Assembly: GCA_030744435.1 (NCBI GenBank)
Contig: JASLQO010000013.1
Span: 372,001-436,000 of the forward strand
Origin: JASLQO01 sp002327525
GTDB taxonomy: Bacteria > Pseudomonadota > Gammaproteobacteria > Pseudomonadales > Azotimanducaceae
Reading direction: 5' to 3'
DNA length: 64,000 nt
Below the pieces are notes generated by a model. That model saw only the letters and a program-made list of their open reading frames with translations, was not told where the DNA came from and made no database searches. The position numbers and the translations under genes were made by a program. Within the stretch, counting starts at the first letter, position 1; the number at the start of each line of letters is the position of its first letter. Below are positions 59,642-64,000 of this stretch, piece after piece.

Positions 59642-60190
59642 ATGTCCGAAGTAAACGTCCAATCCAGAAGCTTTCATCATGTCGCGTACGTGACGCGCGA
59701 TGCGGAAGCCACCTTTGAGTTTTATGCCAACAAGCTCGGCATCCCATTGCTGCGTACGGAAAACCACCTGCAGGGGGATGGCTATTTCCGGCACTTCTTC
59801 TTCGGTGTGGGCGGAGGTGAAGCCCTTGCCTTTTTCGAGATCGGAGGCGTAGGGGAGGTGCCGGATTTCAAAACTGAGATCTCGACGGGGCTGGGGCTTC
59901 CGCCCTGGGTCAATCACGTCGCGTTTCGCCTGGATACGCTGGAAGAACTGGATGCCATGACCGAGCGCATGCATGATCGGGGTGTCGAGAACATCACGCG
60001 GCTCGATCACGGCTGGTGCACGTCGATCTACGCCATGGATCCCAATGGGATCATGGTGGAGTTCTGTGTAACGACCGATGCGGATGCGTTCGGGCAGACA
60101 GAAGAAGAGGCGCTCAGGCTGATGCGTCTGCCCGTAGAGCAGATCACGGAAGAAACGCGCAAGGAGACGTCTCTGGCCGAAAACGTCTGA
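59642..60190 (+). CDS. VOC/glyoxalase family protein
   Basis: A protein of 182 residues beginning at ATG 59642 (GTG 59630 is an alternative start). The vicinal-oxygen-chelate fold is seen in SRSFHHVAYVTRDAEATFEF, ALAFFEIGG, and WVNHVAFRLDTLEELDAMTE, SIYAMDPNGIMVEFCVTTD. The metal ligands are likely His in FHHVAYV, Glu in FFEIGG, His in VNHVAF and Glu in VEFCV. Members include ring-cleavage dioxygenases and glyoxalases. It is 59 bases upstream of an SDR gene. Confidence 0.88.
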   Translation: MSEVNVQSRSFHHVAYVTRDAEATFEFYANKLGIPLLRTENHLQGDGYFRHFFFGVGGGEALAFFEIGGVGEVPDFKTEISTGLGLPPWVNHVAFRLDTLEELDAMTERMHDRGVENITRLDHGWCTSIYAMDPNGIMVEFCVTTDADAFGQTEEEALRLMRLPVEQITEETRKETSLAENV

Positions 60191-60249
60191 TCGGTCCGAG
60201 CCCGAACTCGGAGACTGATGCGGGCGTGCCAACGATAGGGAGGAGAAGC

Positions 60250-61080
60250 ATGGCAGGCAGACTGCAGGGACAGGTTGCGATCATCACGGGCGCGAGCCGG
60301 GGGCTCGGGGAGTATTGTGCGCTCGCGTTTGCGCGCGAAGGCGCGAAGGTGGCCGTGGCCGCGCGCAGCGTGGAAGAAAAGGACCCGCGCCTGCCGGGGA
60401 CGATTTTCCACACCGCCAGGAGTATTGAGGAGATCGGAGGCGAGGCGTTGCCCGTGGCCTGCAACGTGGCTGATGCTGACTCCATCCAGGCCATGGCGGA
60501 GCGGGTGCTCGATCGCTGGGGGCGCATCGATATCCTGATGAACAATGCCGCCATTCAGCCGCCGGGCGGTAACGCCGACATCTCGCCGAAACACTGGGAG
60601 CTGCAGTATCGGGTAAACGTGCACGGCGCCTTTCACTGTGTTCGTTCGGTGTTGCCAACCATGCTGGAACAGCGACGCGGCAGCATCGTCAACATTTCAT
60701 CGAACGCAACGCAAGGTGGTTCACCTTACGGTGGTACCAAGAGGGCGGTGGAGGCCATGACCCAAGGGCTGGCACGTGAGCTTGCCGGACAGGGCATTGC
60801 CGCAAACGTGTTGAAACCACTGAGCATCATCGAAACGCCTGGCTATCTGTTTGCCCAGGTACCGCGAGACGAACTCGGCGATGACATCCCAGAGATTCCT
60901 CCGCCCGACAGTTATGTCGAGGCTGCGATCCTGCTCGCACTTCAGACGCCAGATACCTTTACCGGGCGTGTGCACAACGATGCCGAGGTGATTGGGCTGC
61001 TGGCGGATGAACGCTCACGCGAACGTTTCAGAGCGCTCAACCCAGACTACTGGAGCGCTAGCATGGACAGTGTCGGTTAA
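60250..61080 (+). CDS. Short-chain dehydrogenase/reductase
   Basis: A protein of 276 residues, ATG 60250 behind GGGAGGAGAAGC. The Rossmann motif VAIITGASRGLGEYCALAFA, the NNAAIQPPGG block, the catalytic Ser in SIVNISSNATQGGSP and the YGGTK Tyr-Lys pair are all present. CNVADADSIQAMAERVLD suits an NADP/NAD helix. After the catalytic region, a longer insertion (IIETPGYLFAQVPRDELGDD) follows. The longer frame starting at 60016 overlaps the VOC gene and is not used. Substrate unknown; it could oxidise a hydroxyacyl intermediate. Confidence 0.9.
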   Translation: MAGRLQGQVAIITGASRGLGEYCALAFAREGAKVAVAARSVEEKDPRLPGTIFHTARSIEEIGGEALPVACNVADADSIQAMAERVLDRWGRIDILMNNAAIQPPGGNADISPKHWELQYRVNVHGAFHCVRSVLPTMLEQRRGSIVNISSNATQGGSPYGGTKRAVEAMTQGLARELAGQGIAANVLKPLSIIETPGYLFAQVPRDELGDDIPEIPPPDSYVEAAILLALQTPDTFTGRVHNDAEVIGLLADERSRERFRALNPDYWSASMDSVG

Positions 61081-61123
61081 ACGACAAGCGGCTCGAGTCA
61101 CATCAACAAAGAAGAGACGACGG

Positions 61124-62332
61124 ATGAATTTTGAATTCAGCGACAAGGTGCGAACGCTCCAAGACCGGCTGACGGCCTTCATGGACGAGCATATCTACCC
61201 GATTGAAGGCGAGTACTCGGAACACGTGAAAGCTGCCGGCGGTTGGACCACGCCGCCGATCATGGATCAGCTGAAGGAGAAAGCCCGGGCCGAGGGATTG
61301 TGGAATCTGTTTTTGCCCGATGAAGAACACGGCGCCGGACTGAACAACCTGGAATACGCACCGCTCGCCGAGATCATGGGGCGGGTGGACTGGTCTTCCG
61401 AGGCCTTCAACTGCAGCGCGCCGGATACCGGCAACATGGAAGTGCTCGCACGCTACGGTACCCAGGAACAACAGGATCGGTGGCTCACGCCGATGCTGAA
61501 CGGCGAGATACGCTCGTGCTTTTCGATGACCGAACCGGCCGTCGCATCCAGCGATGCCACCAATATCGAATGCCAGATACAGCGCGACGGCGATGAGTAT
61601 GTGATCAATGGCCGCAAGTGGTTTTCGTCGGGGTTCTCCAATGAGCGATGCAAGGTTGCCATCGTTATGGGAAAGAGCGATCCGGACAACGAAAACCGAT
61701 ATGTGCAGCAATCCATGATTCTGGTGCCGAAAGGCACGCCAGGCATGAAGATGGTGCGCAATATCACCACCTTTGGGTATACCGGCAGCCCGGGCGGGCA
61801 CCCGGAAGTTCTGTTCGAAGACGTGCGGGTGCCGGTTTCCAACATGTTGCTGGGCGAAGGCCGTGGATTCGAAATCGCACAGGGCCGTCTTGGTCCGGGG
61901 CGCATACATCACTGCATGCGTTTCGTGGGTTCGGCGCAACGCGCGCTGGAACTGATGTGTCAGCGGGCTGAAAACCGGTCGGCCTTCGGCATGAAGCTTT
62001 CGGAACACGGTTCGCTGCGCGAGGACATCGCGCGATCTTTTTGTGAAATCGAACAGGCCCGCCTGCTGACGCTCATGGCGGCGGATAAGATGGACAGAGA
62101 AGGTAACAAGGCGGCCCGCGACCTGATCGGTGCCGCGAAAATCGTGGTTCCTGCCATGACGGCCGGTGTCATCGACCGTGCGATTCAAATTCACGGTGCC
62201 ATGGGGTTCACGGAAGATACGTTTCTACCGAAAGCCTATGCCGCCGCCCGCTACATAAGGGTGGGAGATGGTCCCGACCAGGTACATATGTCGTCGCTCG
62301 CACGACAACTGCTGCGCCAACACGCTGGGTGA
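61124..62332 (+). CDS. Acyl-CoA dehydrogenase
   Basis: A protein of 402 residues starting at ATG 61124. The fold follows long-chain acyl-CoA dehydrogenases: GLWNLFLPDEEHGAGLNNLE, YAPLAEIMGRVDWSSEAFNC, SCFSMTEPAVASSDATNI, NGRKWFSSGFSNERC and ENRSAFGMKLSEHGSLREDI. RAIQIHGAMGFTEDTFLPKA is the C-terminal substrate part. It oxidises an acyl-CoA to the enoyl-CoA with FAD. The next two genes, an APH-like kinase and DUF6285, recur beside acyl-CoA dehydrogenases in other bacteria. The stop overlaps the kinase by 4 bases. Confidence 0.92.
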   Translation: MNFEFSDKVRTLQDRLTAFMDEHIYPIEGEYSEHVKAAGGWTTPPIMDQLKEKARAEGLWNLFLPDEEHGAGLNNLEYAPLAEIMGRVDWSSEAFNCSAPDTGNMEVLARYGTQEQQDRWLTPMLNGEIRSCFSMTEPAVASSDATNIECQIQRDGDEYVINGRKWFSSGFSNERCKVAIVMGKSDPDNENRYVQQSMILVPKGTPGMKMVRNITTFGYTGSPGGHPEVLFEDVRVPVSNMLLGEGRGFEIAQGRLGPGRIHHCMRFVGSAQRALELMCQRAENRSAFGMKLSEHGSLREDIARSFCEIEQARLLTLMAADKMDREGNKAARDLIGAAKIVVPAMTAGVIDRAIQIHGAMGFTEDTFLPKAYAAARYIRVGDGPDQVHMSSLARQLLRQHAG

Positions 62333-63372
62333 CGATGGCGGTGGACACCGGGATGGATGACGGCGCGGTTCCGCTCGAACCGGTACTGTGCCGTATGGCC
62401 GAGAGAGTTTACGGTCGAGACACGCAGATAGAGAACCTGCGAAGGCTCTCTGGTGGTGCCAGCCGGGAGACCTGGTCGTTCGATGTGCTGCTGCCAGAAG
62501 GCGAACGGGTGCCTCTGATACTCAAACGCGATCCGGCTTATCGGAATGCGGACGGAACCATCACGGGTGAACAGGCCCCGCTGGGTGTGTCGCGCATCAC
62601 CGAGGGAAGACTCATAGAACTGGCGGGTGGCGCCGGTGTGCCCGTACCCGATGTGGTGGCCTATCTGGAGGCGGATGAGTGTACGACCGAAGGGTTCGTC
62701 ACCAGACGTCTTGAGGGTGAAGCACTCGGTTTGCGTATCGCCCGCGACGAGGGACTGGCCGAAGCGCGGGAGAACCTCGCCTTCCAGTGCGGGCATGCGG
62801 CTGCCAGGCTGCATGGCATCGCGGTGGATTCGCTTCCGCCGCTCGAATCGATGAACGTCCGCGAGGAACTGGCTTACAACCGCGAGTTGATGGATGCCAG
62901 TCAACACCCGTACCCGGGTTTCGAATATGGATTCAGCTGGCTGGAAGAACGCGTCGAGTTGGCGGGAGAGCGCCACACGCTGGTGCACGGAGACTTTCGT
63001 AACGGCAATCTGCTGGTGAGTCCGGGTGGGTTGCGCGCCGTGCTCGACTGGGAGCTGGGGCACCTGGGCAATCCGGTGATGGACCTCGGCTGGTTGTGCA
63101 TACCCTCGTGGCGCTACGGTCACGTGGACAAACCGGTTGGCGGGTTCGGCGAGACATCTGAAATGTTGGCGGGATACGAGGCTGGTGGCGGAGAGCGGGT
63201 CAGTGAACAGAGTCTGCACTTCTGGGAAGTTTTCGGAACGTTGCATTGGGGAATATTGTGCATCGAGATGGCGTTTCGCCATCTGAATGGGCCCAATTCC
63301 TCGCTCGAACAGGCCGTGATTGGGCGCCGCACGGCAGAAACCGAATACGATCTGTTGCAGCTGGTCGATTGA
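62329..63372 (+). CDS. APH-type phosphotransferase, ACAD10-like (second copy)
   Basis: A protein of 347 residues starting at GTG 62329, overlapping the acyl-CoA dehydrogenase stop (or ATG 62335). Kinase landmarks are NLRRLSGGASRETWSFDVLL, VPLILKRDPAYRNADGTIT, GFVTRRLEGEALG, the catalytic loop HTLVHGDFRNGNLLVSPGG and the metal motif AVLDWELGHLGNPVMDLGW. It is of the same group as the gene at 41614-42672. In this group a hydroxyl of an acyl-CoA is thought to be phosphorylated before removal, so it probably works with the dehydrogenase upstream. Confidence 0.88.
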   Translation: MTMAVDTGMDDGAVPLEPVLCRMAERVYGRDTQIENLRRLSGGASRETWSFDVLLPEGERVPLILKRDPAYRNADGTITGEQAPLGVSRITEGRLIELAGGAGVPVPDVVAYLEADECTTEGFVTRRLEGEALGLRIARDEGLAEARENLAFQCGHAAARLHGIAVDSLPPLESMNVREELAYNRELMDASQHPYPGFEYGFSWLEERVELAGERHTLVHGDFRNGNLLVSPGGLRAVLDWELGHLGNPVMDLGWLCIPSWRYGHVDKPVGGFGETSEMLAGYEAGGGERVSEQSLHFWEVFGTLHWGILCIEMAFRHLNGPNSSLEQAVIGRRTAETEYDLLQLVD

Positions 63373-63417
63373 GTGAGGCGAACGTGGTGAATAAAGTGGT
63401 ATGCAGGGAGGTGCTTC

Positions 63418-63780
63418 ATGCCCATTGATCGACCGGAAGCGGTTGAGCTGGTTGCCGCGGTCGCAGAGCACCTGAAGGAACACGTCGCGCCGCTGCTGGA
63501 GGGACAGCCTGCTTTTCACGTGCGTGTTGCGATCAATGCGCTCGCGATCGTTGAGCGTACGATGACAGAAGGTGAGGCGATGGATCAGCGAGAGCTCGAG
63601 AGTCTGCAGGGTCTGCTCGCACAGGAGGGTGACCTCATTGATCTGAACCGCCGCCTCTCAGAGCAAATCCGGTCAAAGGAGATGGAGGATCAACGGGACG
63701 CGGTTCTGGCACATCTACGTCGTACGGTGGTGGACAAACTGCGGCTGGCCAACCCTCGTTACATGAATCCTCGTCATTGA
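63418..63780 (+). CDS. DUF6285-like protein
   Basis: A protein of 120 residues starting at ATG 63418. It is all-helical and charged: IDRPEAVELVAAVAEHLKEH, VAPLLEGQPAFHVRVAINAL, AIVERTMTEGEAMDQREL and LRRTVVDKLRLANPRYMNP. The R-P-x-A-x-E-L and FHVRVA-x-NAL patterns match the small DUF6285 proteins often found next to APH-type kinases and acyl-CoA dehydrogenases. It may be an accessory subunit of the kinase. No catalytic residues are evident. Confidence 0.82.
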   Translation: MPIDRPEAVELVAAVAEHLKEHVAPLLEGQPAFHVRVAINALAIVERTMTEGEAMDQRELESLQGLLAQEGDLIDLNRRLSEQIRSKEMEDQRDAVLAHLRRTVVDKLRLANPRYMNPRH

Positions 63781-63793
63781 AATCTGCGGGCGG

Positions 63794-64000
63794 TTACCCT
63801 CGATGCACGCCGTGGTAGTTCAGTAGTTGCGCATACGGTCGATTGCTTGCACGCTCACGCCCCAGCTCGTAGGCATTCTGCTGCAGTGTGTCGGAGGCCA
63901 CGGCGGGTTCAAAGGAGGACGAGATCTCCTGTTTGGAGGTCGCCTCAGTGGCATTGGGTCGTGTGGTTGCGGGCGTACCGACGACAATCTGTTCGATGAC
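63794..64000 (-). CDS. Hypothetical protein, C-terminal part only
   Basis: The minus strand is open from the window edge to a TAA at 63794-63796, 68 codons with no stop, reading VIEQIVVGTPATTRPNATEA, then SSFEPAVASDTLQQNAYELG and YAQLLNYHGVHRG. The composition is ordinary for a coding stretch, and it is convergent with the DUF6285 gene. No family is recognised, and the start lies beyond the window. It could be chance. Confidence 0.5.
   Translation of the reverse strand, partial: VIEQIVVGTPATTRPNATEATSKQEISSSFEPAVASDTLQQNAYELGRERASNRPYAQLLNYHGVHRG

Noticed and set aside
1..64000. CRISPR array, tRNA, rRNA, insertion sequence or prophage
   Set aside because: No regularly spaced repeats, cloverleaf-like sequences, transposase or phage structural genes were seen.

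Overview
The window reads as chromosomal DNA from a moderately GC-rich gammaproteobacterium, probably a free-living heterotroph. Support comes from an Escherichia coli-type four-subunit quinol:fumarate reductase, a PBP1B-type bifunctional murein synthase, a thiamine-riboswitch-controlled TonB receptor, and a CecR/YbhGFSR-like efflux operon. The species cannot be named from sequence alone. I saw no tRNA, rRNA, CRISPR array, prophage or insertion sequence. | Layout: 1-2.6 kb holds an NfeD/SPFH membrane pair and an MFS carrier. 2.6-8.7 kb holds a decayed outer-membrane barrel gene, an operon of three related secreted proteins of unknown function, a frameshifted membrane protein, a tiny PLDc_N-like protein and a lipase-like hydrolase. 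9-13.7 kb holds a GYD protein, a GYD-acyltransferase fusion, a lipase remnant, an LLM flavin oxidoreductase, an NYN-domain protein and a SYLF protein. 13.8-22.4 kb holds thiolase, MFS, GST, nitronate monooxygenase, HTH regulator, DUF3089 hydrolase, a RidA-dihydroorotase pair and a dead outer-membrane gene. 22.4-28 kb is a glcDEF glycolate oxidase operon, an MFS carrier and a broken GNAT gene. 28-34.5 kb holds a TPR lipoprotein, PBP1B, the TPP riboswitch with its TonB receptor, a DsbA-like protein and a glutaredoxin-like protein. 34.5-39 kb is a graveyard of three gene fragments followed by TetR, HlyD, ABC ATPase and ABC permease genes. 39-53.7 kb is rich in lipid and xenobiotic catabolism genes (two enoyl-CoA hydratases, four intact LLM oxidoreductases, an aldo/keto reductase, an APH-like kinase, MFS) with further remnants. 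54-57.5 kb is frdABCD. 57.5-64 kb holds nitroreductase, a dead dihaem cytochrome, a frameshifted secreted protein, VOC, SDR, and an acyl-CoA dehydrogenase/APH/DUF6285 cassette. | The intact genes mostly suit breakdown of fatty-acid-like or hydrophobic organic compounds: acyl-CoA dehydrogenase, hydratases, thiolase, flavin monooxygenase-like enzymes and several carriers. Glycolate oxidation and fumarate respiration add electron-transfer capacity. | The most striking feature is decay. At least a dozen loci are visibly broken by nonsense codons, small frameshifts, short tandem-repeat expansions or large deletions, and most can still be read once the lesion is corrected. A second recurring oddity is three genes whose conserved N-terminus extends upstream of any ATG, GTG or TTG, so a rare start codon or a local sequence error must be considered. 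No clearly new multi-gene system was found. The best candidates for undescribed biology are the GYD-acyltransferase fusion beside a free GYD protein and the three-gene secreted family at 4.1-7.0 kb.
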